Part shown: positions 18,020 through 26,747 of the stretch, one piece after another | How positions within the stretch are numbered: the first letter of the stretch is position 1 | Layout of the letters: every line of letters begins with the position of its first letter | Source: Salegentibacter sediminis | GTDB taxonomy: Bacteria; Bacteroidota; Bacteroidia; Flavobacteriales; Flavobacteriaceae | DNA length: 64,000 nt | Reading direction: 5' to 3' | Assembly: GCF_002078605.1 (NCBI RefSeq) | Contig: NZ_MSJR01000001.1 | Coordinates: 434,001-498,000 of the forward strand | The notes under the pieces: generated by a model | What the model was told of the DNA's origin: nothing | The model's database searches: none | What the model saw: the letters and a program-made list of their open reading frames with translations, nothing else | Translations under genes and position numbers: made by a program

Positions 18020-18904
18020 TTAATTGCGCTTATCTTCTCCCCATAAAAGTTTCTGGCGCAGGGTATACAGGAAGCTTTGTTCATTCAATTCAACTATATT
18101 TATTGTGTAGGGGGCCTTGGTAATAGTTATTTTAGTATCACTTTTTAGTGAGGCAATCCGGGAATCCATAGAAAGTAAATGGGAATCTTCCCTTCCTGAA
18201 ACCCGAAGAGTAATTTTCGTGTTGTCTTTAATAACAAGTGGCCTGGCGTTTAAATTATGCGGGGCAATAGGGGTGATTACAAGAGAATCTGTATTGGGAG
18301 TAATCACAGGTCCACCACAACTTAAGGAATATCCTGTAGAACCGGTGGGGGTTGAGATAATTAACCCATCTGCCCAATAAGAAGTGAGATACTGGTCGTC
18401 CAGCCAGGTGTCTACAGTGATCATCGAGGTGGTGTTTTTACGGCTAACGGCTATTTCGTTAAGGGCTACGTTATTGAAAATAGGGTCGTGACCGTCGGGG
18501 TGACATTCGGTTTTTAAAACACTTCGTGGGGATATGCTGAAATTCTTGTTTAATATTTCGTGGATGGTGCTTTCGATTTCTTCCTTCTGTATAGTTGCTA
18601 AAAAGCCTAACCTCCCTGTATTAATTCCAACAATTGGGATTTCCATGTCCTTTACATAATTGATGGACTTTAAAATGGTTCCATCCCCTCCAATGCAAAA
18701 AAACAGGTCGTAGGACCTGTCCAAAGAGGTGAAAGTTTCATAGTAACTCCGGGAATTAGGTATTGTTTCATTGAGTTTAATTAAATCAAAGAATTTTTTC
18801 TCTATTACTACTTTTACATTTTCATTTTCCAGCAACTCTAGAAGCTGTCCGATATATTCTCCGGCATTGGTGTGATAAAACTGTCCGTAGATGCCAATTT
18901 TCAT
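18020..18904 (-). CDS. nadK: NAD kinase
   Basis: NadK phosphorylates NAD to NADP. The 294 residues contain the kinase motif GGDG at 72-75 ('FFCIGGDGTILKS'), 'GINTGRLGFLATI', and the nucleotide-binding 'STPTGSTGYSLSCGGPV' loop. The length and motif order are those of the bacterial family. It follows the CBS-domain gene with a single intervening base, so the two are co-translated or at least co-transcribed. Confidence 0.97.
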   Translation of the reverse strand: MKIGIYGQFYHTNAGEYIGQLLELLENENVKVVIEKKFFDLIKLNETIPNSRSYYETFTSLDRSYDLFFCIGGDGTILKSINYVKDMEIPIVGINTGRLGFLATIQKEEIESTIHEILNKNFSISPRSVLKTECHPDGHDPIFNNVALNEIAVSRKNTTSMITVDTWLDDQYLTSYWADGLIISTPTGSTGYSLSCGGPVITPNTDSLVITPIAPHNLNARPLVIKDNTKITLRVSGREDSHLLSMDSRIASLKSDTKITITKAPYTINIVELNEQSFLYTLRQKLLWGEDKRN

Positions 18905-18905
18905 A

Positions 18906-19562
18906 TTAAATATTGAGGTATTTATCTAAGTATTTTGAGCGGTCTTTTAAATTTTTGTTGAAGCTGTCTTCCTGGTGCTCTGAAACCACTTTGTACCCGT
19001 ACCGCCTGAAGGCCTGAATGATTTCGTTGATTCCCGTAGGGCTGAGTTTTAGGGTTATTTCAGCAAGATCGTTTTCAAATTTTGAAACAAAAACACCAAG
19101 GATATTGGCATTGTTTGATTCTGTAATCTGGCTCACTTCACTGAAAGAATAATCTTTAAAGCCTTTTTCTAACACAATTATATTCCCCGGTTCACTTAGG
19201 AAAGGGGTCTCATTAAAAATTGCAATAATTTCATTAAGCTCTACGTAGCCAAGGTATTTATTTTCCTCATCCAAAACCGGGAGGATATTTGTGTTGTTTT
19301 GCGCAAAGGCTTCCAGAATATCCAGCCAGTAATCAGATTCTCTAACAAAGAAACCTTCAAGAGCATATTGATAATCCTCCAGGGTTTTCTCTGCTTCAAA
19401 ACAACGAATATCATTTTCTGAGATGCAGCCCATGTATATCCCGTTATTTTCTACCGGGAGATGGGAATAGGTAAGCTGGTTGAATAAATTTTGAATCTCT
19501 CCAACCTTATCGGAAAAATGACAAATCGAGACATCGTTAATAATAAAATCTTCTATGTTCAT
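18906..19562 (-). CDS. CBS domain-containing protein
   Basis: This 218-residue soluble protein has two CBS motifs in the first 120 residues ('FNQLTYSHLPVENNGIYMG', 'FAQNNTNILPVLDEENKYLG') and an ACT-like C-terminal part ('ITESNNANILGVFVSKFEND'). CBS pairs bind adenine nucleotides and usually regulate partners. Its position one base upstream of nadK, common in Flavobacteria, suggests a link to NAD(P) or adenylate status, but that is inference. Confidence 0.88.
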   Translation of the reverse strand: MNIEDFIINDVSICHFSDKVGEIQNLFNQLTYSHLPVENNGIYMGCISENDIRCFEAEKTLEDYQYALEGFFVRESDYWLDILEAFAQNNTNILPVLDEENKYLGYVELNEIIAIFNETPFLSEPGNIIVLEKGFKDYSFSEVSQITESNNANILGVFVSKFENDLAEITLKLSPTGINEIIQAFRRYGYKVVSEHQEDSFNKNLKDRSKYLDKYLNI

Positions 19563-19625
19563 ATCCCTCGTCCTTATTTCTGCAAATTAATTAAAATAAA
19601 ATTCATTAGGGCATTGGCAAGTTTG

Positions 19626-19633
19626 TATTTTTG
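19626..19633 (+). promoter_or_regulatory. -7 box before pdxJ
   Basis: TATTTTTG matches TAnnTTTG, 19 bases before the pdxJ ATG. No -33 element is clear at the usual distance. Confidence 0.45.
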
Positions 19634-19652
19634 TTAATCTAAAGCCAAAAAG

Positions 19653-20366
19653 ATGACCAAATTAAGTGTTAATATCAATAAAATTGCCACGCTCCGGAAT
19701 GCCCGGGGAGGGAATATTCCAAATGTGGTGCAAACAGCTCTGGATATTGAAAATTTCGGGGCGCAGGGCATAACCGTCCATCCCAGGCCTGACGAAAGAC
19801 ATATTCGTTACAGTGATGTGCGGGAGTTGAAACCGCTGCTGAAAACCGAATTCAATATTGAAGGAAATCCTGTGAAAAAATTCATAGATCTTGTGCTGGA
19901 AGTAAATCCTGCGCAGGTTACTTTGGTGCCGGATGCTGAAGATGCTATTACCTCAAACGCTGGGTGGGATACCCTAAAACACCGGGATTTTTTAAAAGAG
20001 GTGATTTCAGAATTTAAAAATAACCAAATTCGTACTTCGATCTTTGTGGATCCCGAAATAACACAAATTGAAGGTGCCGAAAAAACAGGAACCGATCGTA
20101 TTGAATTGTATACCGAGGCCTACGCTCTGGCTTTTTCTGAAGACCATAGAGCAGGAGTAAAGCCTTATGCACAATGTGCCCGAAAAGCGCATGAACTGGG
20201 CCTGGGCGTAAATGCCGGTCATGATCTTTCCCTGGAAAACCTTAAATATTTTAAGGAAGAAGTGCCATTTCTTGATGAAGTATCTATAGGGCACGCATTA
20301 ATTTCTGAAGCTTTATATTTAGGTTTGGAAACCACCGTGAAAAGGTATCTTGAACTTTTAAAATAG
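19653..20366 (+). CDS. pdxJ: Pyridoxine 5'-phosphate synthase
   Basis: PdxJ condenses 1-deoxyxylulose 5-phosphate with 3-amino-2-oxopropyl phosphate to pyridoxine 5'-phosphate, the last ring-closing step of the DXP-dependent vitamin B6 pathway. The 237 residues show '[14 protein letters not shown]', '[14 protein letters not shown]', '[14 protein letters not shown]' and '[13 protein letters not shown]'. It forms a unit with the hydrolase gene 10 bases downstream. The organism must make DXP for B6 although isoprenoid genes here are of the mevalonate type. Confidence 0.97.
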   Translation: MTKLSVNINKIATLRNARGGNIPNVVQTALDIENFGAQGITVHPRPDERHIRYSDVRELKPLLKTEFNIEGNPVKKFIDLVLEVNPAQVTLVPDAEDAITSNAGWDTLKHRDFLKEVISEFKNNQIRTSIFVDPEITQIEGAEKTGTDRIELYTEAYALAFSEDHRAGVKPYAQCARKAHELGLGVNAGHDLSLENLKYFKEEVPFLDEVSIGHALISEALYLGLETTVKRYLELLK

Positions 20367-20376
20367 AAGCTTTATT

Positions 20377-21138
20377 ATGAAATTACATTCAAATATTCTT
20401 GGAGAAGGTACGCCCTTTCTCATTCTACATGGTTTTTTAGGGATGGGAGATAACTGGAAAACCCTGGGCAGCCAGTTTGCCGAAGAGGGTTATCAGGTAC
20501 ATCTTATTGACCAAAGAAACCATGGGAAAAGTCCGCATAGCGACGATTTTGATTATGAAATAATGGCTAATGATATAGTAGAATACTGCGGGCAACATAA
20601 TCTCTCTGATATTATTTTGTTAGGGCATTCTATGGGTGGGAAGGCCGCTATGCTCGTGGCTGCTCAAAACCCTAAGCTGGTTAAAAAGCTCATTATAGTA
20701 GATATAGCGCCAAAATATTATGCGCCCCATCACCAGCAAATTCTGGATGGGTTAACGGCTCTGGAAGAAGCCAATCTTAGTTCGCGAAAAGAAGCAGAGA
20801 ATCTCCTAAAGGAATTTATCTCCAACAAAGGCATCAGGCTATTTTTGCTGAAGAATCTGGAAAGAGAGTCCCAGGATAAACTTTGCCTTAAGCTCAATCT
20901 TTCAGTCCTAAAGGCAAATATCGAGAAGGTTGGAGAAGCCTTGCCTGAAGATCAAAAATATCCCGGGGAAACTTTATTTATCAGAGGCGAGAATTCAGAT
21001 TATATTACTTCTGAAGATGAAACTACCATAAAAAATCAATTCCCAGAAGCTCAAATTATAAGTATTCCTGGTGCAGGTCATTGGGTCCACGCCGAGAATA
21101 GTGAAGCTTTTTATGAAGCGGTACTGAAATTTCTTTAA
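20377..21138 (+). CDS. Alpha/beta-fold hydrolase (YbfF-like esterase)
   Basis: This 253-residue alpha/beta hydrolase has 'LILHGFLGMGDNW' for the oxyanion region, nucleophile Ser85 in 'LLGHSMGGKAAM' and the catalytic His near residue 232 in 'IPGAGHWVHAEN'. No signal peptide is present, so it is cytosolic. The closest named family is YbfF, an acyl-CoA/malonyl-CoA-type thioesterase or esterase, but the substrate cannot be deduced. It follows pdxJ by 10 bases. Confidence 0.88.
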   Translation: MKLHSNILGEGTPFLILHGFLGMGDNWKTLGSQFAEEGYQVHLIDQRNHGKSPHSDDFDYEIMANDIVEYCGQHNLSDIILLGHSMGGKAAMLVAAQNPKLVKKLIIVDIAPKYYAPHHQQILDGLTALEEANLSSRKEAENLLKEFISNKGIRLFLLKNLERESQDKLCLKLNLSVLKANIEKVGEALPEDQKYPGETLFIRGENSDYITSEDETTIKNQFPEAQIISIPGAGHWVHAENSEAFYEAVLKFL

Positions 21139-21185
21139 ATTTACCCTGAATATATTATGTATGCATAATAAATCGCTCTGATTCA

Positions 21186-21215
21186 TTGCATACTTTCTAA
21201 TTTATTATATTTTTG
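21186..21215 (+). promoter_or_regulatory. Promoter of the FadL-lipase pair
   Basis: A TTG at 21186-21188 is followed after 19 bases by TATTTTTG (21208-21215), a full Bacteroidota -33/-7 pair. The start codon follows 44 bases later. Confidence 0.6.
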
Positions 21216-21259
21216 AAAAGACTATTTTATTAAATACCATTATTAATCCTAATTCTATT

Positions 21260-22510
21260 ATGAAAAAACTATTATTTTTATGCCTGTTTGGTTTGGCTGC
21301 TGCCGTAACTTATGCCGGAGGTTACCGGGTGAGCCTACAGGGCCAGCGCTCTCTTGCCATGGGGCATACCGGTGTGGCGGTGGTGAACAATGCTGAACTC
21401 GCTTTCTTTAATCCCGCTGGGTTGGTGTACCTGGAAGACAAAATTAATATGGCTGTTGGTGCCAGTGCCGTATTCTCGGAGGTAGTATGGCAAAATGATC
21501 AATTTGGTGAAACTTACCGTACCGATAGCCCGGTGGGAACACCATTCTATGCTTACTTTTCTTACAGAATGAATGACTGGTTAAGTCTTGGGTTAGCCGC
21601 TTATACTCCTTACGGGAGTACCGTAGAATGGCCAACCGACTGGTCTGGATCTCATTTGGTGAATAATATCGACCTGAAAGCAATTTACATTCAAGCTCTG
21701 GCTTCAGTAAAGATCACCGATAACTTAAGTGTTGGTGGTGGCCCTATCTATGTAACCGGTGGTGTGAATTTTAATCGAAACCTGAACAGAACATTAACAG
21801 ATCTTGAAGGTAACCGCTCAAACGTTACTGTAGATGCCAGCGGCGTAAGTGCTTTTGGATGGTCTGCCAGTGCCATGTACAAACCTACCGAGAGATTGAC
21901 CCTTGGTCTTAATTACCGCTCAGAAATAATGATGGATGCTGAAGGCGGGGAGGCAGATTTTGAAAATATCCCGAACTCTCCTTTAACTCCATTTGAAGAT
22001 ACAGCCTTTGATGCTTCGCTGCCTCTTCCTGCCGAACTTTCTGTTGGGGTTTCTTACCAATTACTCGATAAATGGCTGTTGGCGGTTGATTATAATCGCA
22101 CGTACTGGAGTGTTTATGAATCTTTGGACATTGATTTTGCAAATCCGAACATTCCAGATTCACAGAACGCAAGAAATTATAAAGATGTTGCCACATACCG
22201 CTTCGGAATGCAGTACCTGGCAAATGAAATGTTTACCCTTAGGGTAGGTTACTACTATGATGAGTCTCCGGTGCAATCTGGTTATTTTGCTCCTGAAACA
22301 CCCAGAAACGATGCACATGGCTTCACCGGTGGTCTATCGGTGAATGTTAACGAAAAACTTTCTATAGATGCGGCTTTCCTTTATAATCGTTACAAGGAAG
22401 TTGATGAATCTTATAACTACTATAGCGAAGATGGACAAAATGTGCCTTTTGAAGGATCTTATAAGACATCAGCTTTTGTTCCTGGTCTTGGTTTAACCTA
22501 TAAAATTTAA
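21260..22510 (+). CDS. OmpP1/FadL-type outer-membrane transporter
   Basis: This 416-residue outer-membrane barrel has a signal peptide ('LLFLCLFGLAAAVTYAGG') and the FadL/TodX plug-and-barrel pattern 'GGYRVSLQGQRSLAMGHTGVAVVNNAELAFFNPAGL' (split here: GYRVSLQGQRSLAMGH and NNAELAFFNPAGL), later 'LSLGLAAYTPYGS' and 'LTLGLNYRSEI'. FadL proteins import long-chain fatty acids and other hydrophobic compounds. The next gene, 9 bases away, is a secreted SGNH lipoprotein, so the pair may cleave a lipid ester and import the product. Confidence 0.92.
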   Translation: MKKLLFLCLFGLAAAVTYAGGYRVSLQGQRSLAMGHTGVAVVNNAELAFFNPAGLVYLEDKINMAVGASAVFSEVVWQNDQFGETYRTDSPVGTPFYAYFSYRMNDWLSLGLAAYTPYGSTVEWPTDWSGSHLVNNIDLKAIYIQALASVKITDNLSVGGGPIYVTGGVNFNRNLNRTLTDLEGNRSNVTVDASGVSAFGWSASAMYKPTERLTLGLNYRSEIMMDAEGGEADFENIPNSPLTPFEDTAFDASLPLPAELSVGVSYQLLDKWLLAVDYNRTYWSVYESLDIDFANPNIPDSQNARNYKDVATYRFGMQYLANEMFTLRVGYYYDESPVQSGYFAPETPRNDAHGFTGGLSVNVNEKLSIDAAFLYNRYKEVDESYNYYSEDGQNVPFEGSYKTSAFVPGLGLTYKI

Positions 22511-22519
22511 TTGAAGAAA

Positions 22520-24088
22520 ATGAAAAAATATTATAAATATATAGCCGTAGTACTAGCCGCAGGAGTTTTGTCCTGTGAGCCAGAATTGGAAACCCCTGTT
22601 GATGAAATGGGTACTTACAGCAATGGAGAAGCCGATTTTTCAAATTATGTAGCCTTAGGTAATTCACTAACTGCTGGTTATGCCGATGGCGCCTTGTACA
22701 TTACAGGACAGGAAAATTCTTATCCCAATATCATGGCCCAGCAATTTGCCCTTACCCAGGAAACCAATGATTTTACCATTCCTTATACGAATGATAATAC
22801 CGGCGGACTTCTATTTGGCGGAAATGTAATTGCTCAAAACCGTTACGTTTTAGCCGTAGGGGAGAATGGTGAGCCGGGACCCGCTCGCTATACCGGAAGT
22901 CAGCCTACTACTGAAGTTCTCAATACCCTGGATGGACCATTTAGCAATATGGGAGTTCCCGGTGCTAAAAGTTATCATCTGGCAGCACAAGGTTATGGTA
23001 ACCCTGAAGGTGTTCCAACTGGGATGGCTAACCCTTATTTTGCGCGTTTCGCTACTTCTGCATCAACTACAGTAATTCAGGATGCGATGATGCTAAATCC
23101 CACTTTTTTCTCCCTTTGGATTGGGAATAATGATGTGCTTGGATATGCAACTTCAGGCGGAACCGGGATAGACCAGAAAAATAATACAGAACCTTCTACC
23201 TATGGTCCTAATGATATTACCGATCCTAACGTTTTTAATTTGGTTTATTCAGGTCTAGTGGAAACCTTAACCAGTACCGCTTCAGGTGGCGCATTGGTTA
23301 ATATTCCAGATGTGACTTCAGTTCCATATTTTACCACGGTACCAAACAATGCTTTAGTACTGGATGGTGAAACTGCTGCAAATCTAACCGGATTTTTTCA
23401 GGCTGTTTCTCAGGTTTTTGCTGGTGGTTTAATGCAGCAAGGAGTTCCCCAGGACCAGGCAATGGCTCTTGCAGCTCAATATGCGCTAACTTTTGAGGAA
23501 GGTCCTAACCGGTTTGTGATTTCTGTTGAGCCTTCAGATATGAACCCTCTTGGATTCCGCCAAATGACTCAGGAAGAATTATTGCTTTTAACTATAGACC
23601 AGGGAGCTTTGGCTCAGGGTTATGGTTCAGTAAGGTTGACTCCTGAAGTAATGCAGGTGCTTGGAGTTCTTCAAAGTGGCGGTCAGCCAACCGAAGAGCA
23701 GGTGAATACCCTTTTTGGTGCTGTAGCCGGAATTGAAGATGCCGATGTGTTAGATGCTGAAGAAATTGAAAATATTAAGGATGCTACCGCAGCTTATAAT
23801 CAGGCTATTGCCGCAATTGCAGAAGCAAACGGGCTCGCACTGCTGGATGCAAATTCGTTATTAACTGATATCGCTCAAAACGGTTATAATTTTGATGCAG
23901 GCACAGTAACTTCAACTTTCGCAACAGGTGGAGCTTTCTCTTTAGACGGGATACATTTAACTCCTCGTGGGTATGCGATCGTTGCCAATGAGCTTATCAA
24001 AGAAATAAACAAGACGTATAATTCTACTGTTCCGCAGGTTAATATTGGAAATTATCCTACGATTACCCTGAACAATGAGGTGAATTAA
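22520..24088 (+). CDS. SGNH/GDSL-family lipoprotein (putative esterase)
   Basis: This 522-residue secreted lipoprotein has a short signal peptide ending in a lipobox with Cys19 ('AAGVLSCEPE'). The SGNH blocks are present: 'YVALGNSLTAGYADG' (Ser49), a 'FSLWIGNNDVLGY' block and the C-terminal Asp/His block 'DGIHLTPRGYAIVAN'. It is longer than typical GDSL esterases because of an insertion between blocks. I start at ATG 22520; an in-frame TTG nine bases upstream abuts the fadL stop. Co-transcription with the FadL porin suggests extracytoplasmic lipid hydrolysis. A perfect terminator follows. Confidence 0.9.
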   Translation: MKKYYKYIAVVLAAGVLSCEPELETPVDEMGTYSNGEADFSNYVALGNSLTAGYADGALYITGQENSYPNIMAQQFALTQETNDFTIPYTNDNTGGLLFGGNVIAQNRYVLAVGENGEPGPARYTGSQPTTEVLNTLDGPFSNMGVPGAKSYHLAAQGYGNPEGVPTGMANPYFARFATSASTTVIQDAMMLNPTFFSLWIGNNDVLGYATSGGTGIDQKNNTEPSTYGPNDITDPNVFNLVYSGLVETLTSTASGGALVNIPDVTSVPYFTTVPNNALVLDGETAANLTGFFQAVSQVFAGGLMQQGVPQDQAMALAAQYALTFEEGPNRFVISVEPSDMNPLGFRQMTQEELLLLTIDQGALAQGYGSVRLTPEVMQVLGVLQSGGQPTEEQVNTLFGAVAGIEDADVLDAEEIENIKDATAAYNQAIAAIAEANGLALLDANSLLTDIAQNGYNFDAGTVTSTFATGGAFSLDGIHLTPRGYAIVANELIKEINKTYNSTVPQVNIGNYPTITLNNEVN

Positions 24089-24116
24089 AAATTTCACTTT
24101 CTTCATAATTTTATTA

Positions 24117-24141
24117 AACGCCGGATATTCCGGCGTTTTTT
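24117..24141 (+). terminator. Intrinsic terminator after the FadL-lipase operon
   Basis: AACGCCGGA and TCCGGCGTT form a perfect 9-bp stem with a 3-base loop, followed by a T run. Confidence 0.88.
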
Positions 24142-24170
24142 GCATATTTGTATTACTAACATCATAAGTT

Positions 24171-24512
24171 ATGTACTTCATTTTAAGAATTTTACTTACC
24201 GCGCTGGCCGTTGTGGTGCTGGCAAAATTTCTTCCAGGCGTTGCCGTGGCGGGATATGTAACCGCGATTATTGTCGCCATTGTTCTGGCTATTCTAAACC
24301 TGCTGGTGAAGCCAATTTTAGTGCTTTTTACTCTGCCGGTCACAATTCTTACTCTGGGACTTTTCCTGCTGGTTATAAACGCGATTATCATTCTTCTTGC
24401 CGATGCCTTTGTGAGCGGGTTTGAGGTGAATGGTTTTCTTATCGCCATTCTTTTTAGCCTGCTTTTATCCCTTTTTCAATCCATCTTGTTTTCCCTTCTC
24501 GGAAAAGATTAG
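24171..24512 (+). CDS. Phage-holin-family (YvlD-like) small membrane protein
   Basis: This 113-residue very hydrophobic protein has four predicted membrane helices ('LRILLTALAVVVLAKFL', 'AIIVAIVLAILNLLV', 'FTLPVTILTLGLFLLVINA', 'FLIAILFSLLLSLFQS'). It matches the YvlD/'phage holin family' membrane proteins found on many chromosomes. It is not evidence of a prophage. Function is unknown; it stands alone between a terminator and the tig promoter. Confidence 0.8.
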   Translation: MYFILRILLTALAVVVLAKFLPGVAVAGYVTAIIVAIVLAILNLLVKPILVLFTLPVTILTLGLFLLVINAIIILLADAFVSGFEVNGFLIAILFSLLLSLFQSILFSLLGKD

Positions 24513-24541
24513 AAGAAGGCTGAAATTCAATAAATTGAAAC

Positions 24542-24573
24542 TTTGCGGGCTTGGGAAAAAAGTGTAATTTTGC
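24542..24573 (+). promoter_or_regulatory. Promoter of tig
   Basis: TTTG at 24542-24545 is separated by 19 bases from TAATTTTGC at 24565-24573, an almost ideal Bacteroidota promoter. The ATG follows 25 bases after the box. Confidence 0.7.
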
Positions 24574-24598
24574 ACTCCAATTTTTATAACAAGTCAAG

Positions 24599-25924
24599 AT
24601 GAATATTACCAGAGAGAATATTGATGAGCTTAATGCGGTAGTAAAAGTTGATATCGCAAAGGAAGATTATGCCCCAAAGGTAGAGAAGATATTAAAAGAT
24701 TACCGAAAAAACGCTAATATACCCGGTTTTAGAAAAGGCCATGTGCCAATGGGAATGGTGAAAAAACAATACGGGCAGGCCGTTTTGGTAGATGAGGTCA
24801 ACAAACTTCTTCAGGATGCCCTTAATAAATACCTTACTGAAGAAAAACTTGATGTTCTAGGGAATCCTATCCCGAAAGAGCAGGAAGACTTCGACTGGAA
24901 TAAGGAAGAATACATCTTTGAATTTGAACTTGGTCTTGCTCCAGATTTTGAGGTGAATCTTGATCTTGAAAAACCGGTAACCAAATATAATATCGTTGCC
25001 GATGAAAAGATGGTAAACAACCAGATAGAATCCATCCAGAAGCAATACGGCAAATTGATTTCAAAAAATGAAGTTGATGATGAAGCTGATATCGTTGCCG
25101 GAACTTTCAAAAATGAAGAGGAAGGAATCGAGAAGGAATCTTCAGTAGAACTGGAAAAGATTAACGGTAAAAGAAATCTTGATAAATTTATGGGCTCTAA
25201 GGTTGGCGATACCATAAAGCTAAAAACCAAGAATCTTTTCAAGGATGATCACCAGTTAATCGATCTTCTTGGAATCGATCATGATAAAGCTCACGATCTT
25301 GATATTGAAGTTGAATTCACTGTTTCTGAAGTAAACAAAAGAGAACTGGCCGATCTTGATCAGGAACTTTTTGATAAACTTTTTGGGAAAGACCAGGTAA
25401 AATCGGTTGACGAACTAAAAGATAAGATCAAGGAAGACGCGGCCAAGCAATTTGAGCAGCAGAGCGATCAGCAATTGATGAATGATATCACCGAGACCTT
25501 GATTGAAAACACTAAATTCGAGCTTCCGAAGGAATTTCTTCAGAAATGGATTCGCACCGTTGGTGAGAAGCCACTTACAGAAGAAGAGGCCGTAGAAGAA
25601 TACGAAAAGAGTGAAAAAGGCCTGCGTTACCAATTAATTGAAGGAAAGATCATCAAGGAGAAAAATCTTGAGGTTAATTTTGAAGACCTTAAAGCTTTTT
25701 CTCACGAAAAAATTAAGCAGCAAATGGCGCAATTTGGCCAGATGAACCCTTCAGAAAAAGAACTTGACGATATCGCAGCCAGAATCCTTTCAAATCAGGA
25801 TGAAGTTAAGCGTTTATCGGAACAGTTGATGAATGAGAAACTTCTTGAATTTTACAAGGAGAATATGAAATTTGAAGAGAAAGAGGTTACTTATGATGAA
25901 TTCGTGAAAGAGATCTATCAATAA
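24599..25924 (+). CDS. tig: Trigger factor (ribosome-associated chaperone)
   Basis: This 441-residue trigger factor binds ribosomal protein L23 near the exit tunnel and holds nascent chains. The N-terminal ribosome-binding domain has the signature loop as 'NIPGFRKGHVPMGMVKKQYG' (about residues 39-58). The central PPIase-like domain (about 150-240) is weakly conserved, as in other Bacteroidota, and the C-terminal helical arms fill the rest. It precedes clpP and clpX as in many bacteria, but two terminators separate it from clpP. Confidence 0.96.
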   Translation: MNITRENIDELNAVVKVDIAKEDYAPKVEKILKDYRKNANIPGFRKGHVPMGMVKKQYGQAVLVDEVNKLLQDALNKYLTEEKLDVLGNPIPKEQEDFDWNKEEYIFEFELGLAPDFEVNLDLEKPVTKYNIVADEKMVNNQIESIQKQYGKLISKNEVDDEADIVAGTFKNEEEGIEKESSVELEKINGKRNLDKFMGSKVGDTIKLKTKNLFKDDHQLIDLLGIDHDKAHDLDIEVEFTVSEVNKRELADLDQELFDKLFGKDQVKSVDELKDKIKEDAAKQFEQQSDQQLMNDITETLIENTKFELPKEFLQKWIRTVGEKPLTEEEAVEEYEKSEKGLRYQLIEGKIIKEKNLEVNFEDLKAFSHEKIKQQMAQFGQMNPSEKELDDIAARILSNQDEVKRLSEQLMNEKLLEFYKENMKFEEKEVTYDEFVKEIYQ

Positions 25925-25952
25925 GAAATTTCAGAATTTTATACCTATCTTT

Positions 25953-26008
25953 AAGGCGTTAAACCGTTTGGAATAACGCCTTTTTGGGTTTAGAAAACCC
26001 TTCTTTTT
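25953..26008 (+). terminator. Tandem terminators between tig and clpP
   Basis: First hairpin: AAGGCGTTA (25953-25961) pairs with TAACGCCTT (25974-25982), then T's. Second hairpin directly after: GGGTTT (25986-25991) with AAACCC (25995-26000), then TTCTTTTT. They uncouple tig from the protease genes. Confidence 0.8.
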
Positions 26009-26030
26009 AACACGAGAAAAAAGTATTTTA

Positions 26031-26711
26031 ATGGACTACGGAAAAGAATTTGAAAAATACGCCACCAAACATCATGGCATAAACAGTAATTATTACGGCA
26101 AGATCGTTAGCAGCATGAATCCTATGGGGATGACTCCTAATATTATCGAGGAACGCCAGATGAATGCTGTTGCTATGGACGTTTTTTCCCGCCTTATGAT
26201 GGACCGCATTATATTTTTGGGAACCGGCATAAGCGACCAGGTGGCTAATATTGTACAGGCACAAATGTTGTTTTTGGAAAGTACAGATGCTTCCAAAGAT
26301 ATTCAGATATATATCAATTCCCCGGGTGGAAGTGTTTACGCCGGCCTTGGAATTTACGATACTATGCAATTCATAAAGCCCGATGTAGCAACAATATGCA
26401 CCGGGATGGCTGCTTCTATGGGAGCGGTACTTCTATGTGCCGGAGAAAAAGGTAAACGAAGCGGCTTGCCGCATTCCAGGGTAATGATACACCAGCCGCT
26501 TGGAGGTGCCCAGGGCCAGGCAAGTGATATCGAGATTACCGCAAGGGAAATCTTAACCCTTAAAAAGGAATTATACCAGATTATTGCCAAACACTCTGGA
26601 CAGACCTACGAAAAGATAGAAGAAGATAGTGATCGTGATTACTGGATGAAAGCCGAAAAAGCTTTGGAATATGGTATGATAGACGAGATACTAACGAGAG
26701 AAGGAAAATAA
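26031..26711 (+). CDS. clpP: ATP-dependent Clp protease proteolytic subunit
   Basis: ClpP is the serine peptidase chamber of the ClpXP protease. The 226 residues contain the catalytic triad in family context: Ser129 in '[12 protein letters not shown]', His154 in '[10 protein letters not shown]' and Asp203 in 'DSDRDYWM'. The N-terminal extension of about 30 residues resembles other Bacteroidota ClpP and may be processed. It is 36 bases upstream of clpX. I did not find a clear promoter box between the tandem terminators and the ATG. Confidence 0.97.
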   Translation: MDYGKEFEKYATKHHGINSNYYGKIVSSMNPMGMTPNIIEERQMNAVAMDVFSRLMMDRIIFLGTGISDQVANIVQAQMLFLESTDASKDIQIYINSPGGSVYAGLGIYDTMQFIKPDVATICTGMAASMGAVLLCAGEKGKRSGLPHSRVMIHQPLGGAQGQASDIEITAREILTLKKELYQIIAKHSGQTYEKIEEDSDRDYWMKAEKALEYGMIDEILTREGK

Positions 26712-26747
26712 TTTAAGCAAACATAAGTTTGCGCTAAATTAAACGAA

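Noticed and set aside
21140-21185. ATTATGTATGCATAATA palindrome as an operator
   Set aside because: It is a short AT-rich dyad just after the hydrolase stop; it may be a weak terminator or chance, with no support for a regulator site.
24171-24512. Phage holin suggesting a prophage
   Set aside because: It is a YvlD-type chromosomal membrane protein; there are no other phage genes, integrase or att-like repeats nearby.
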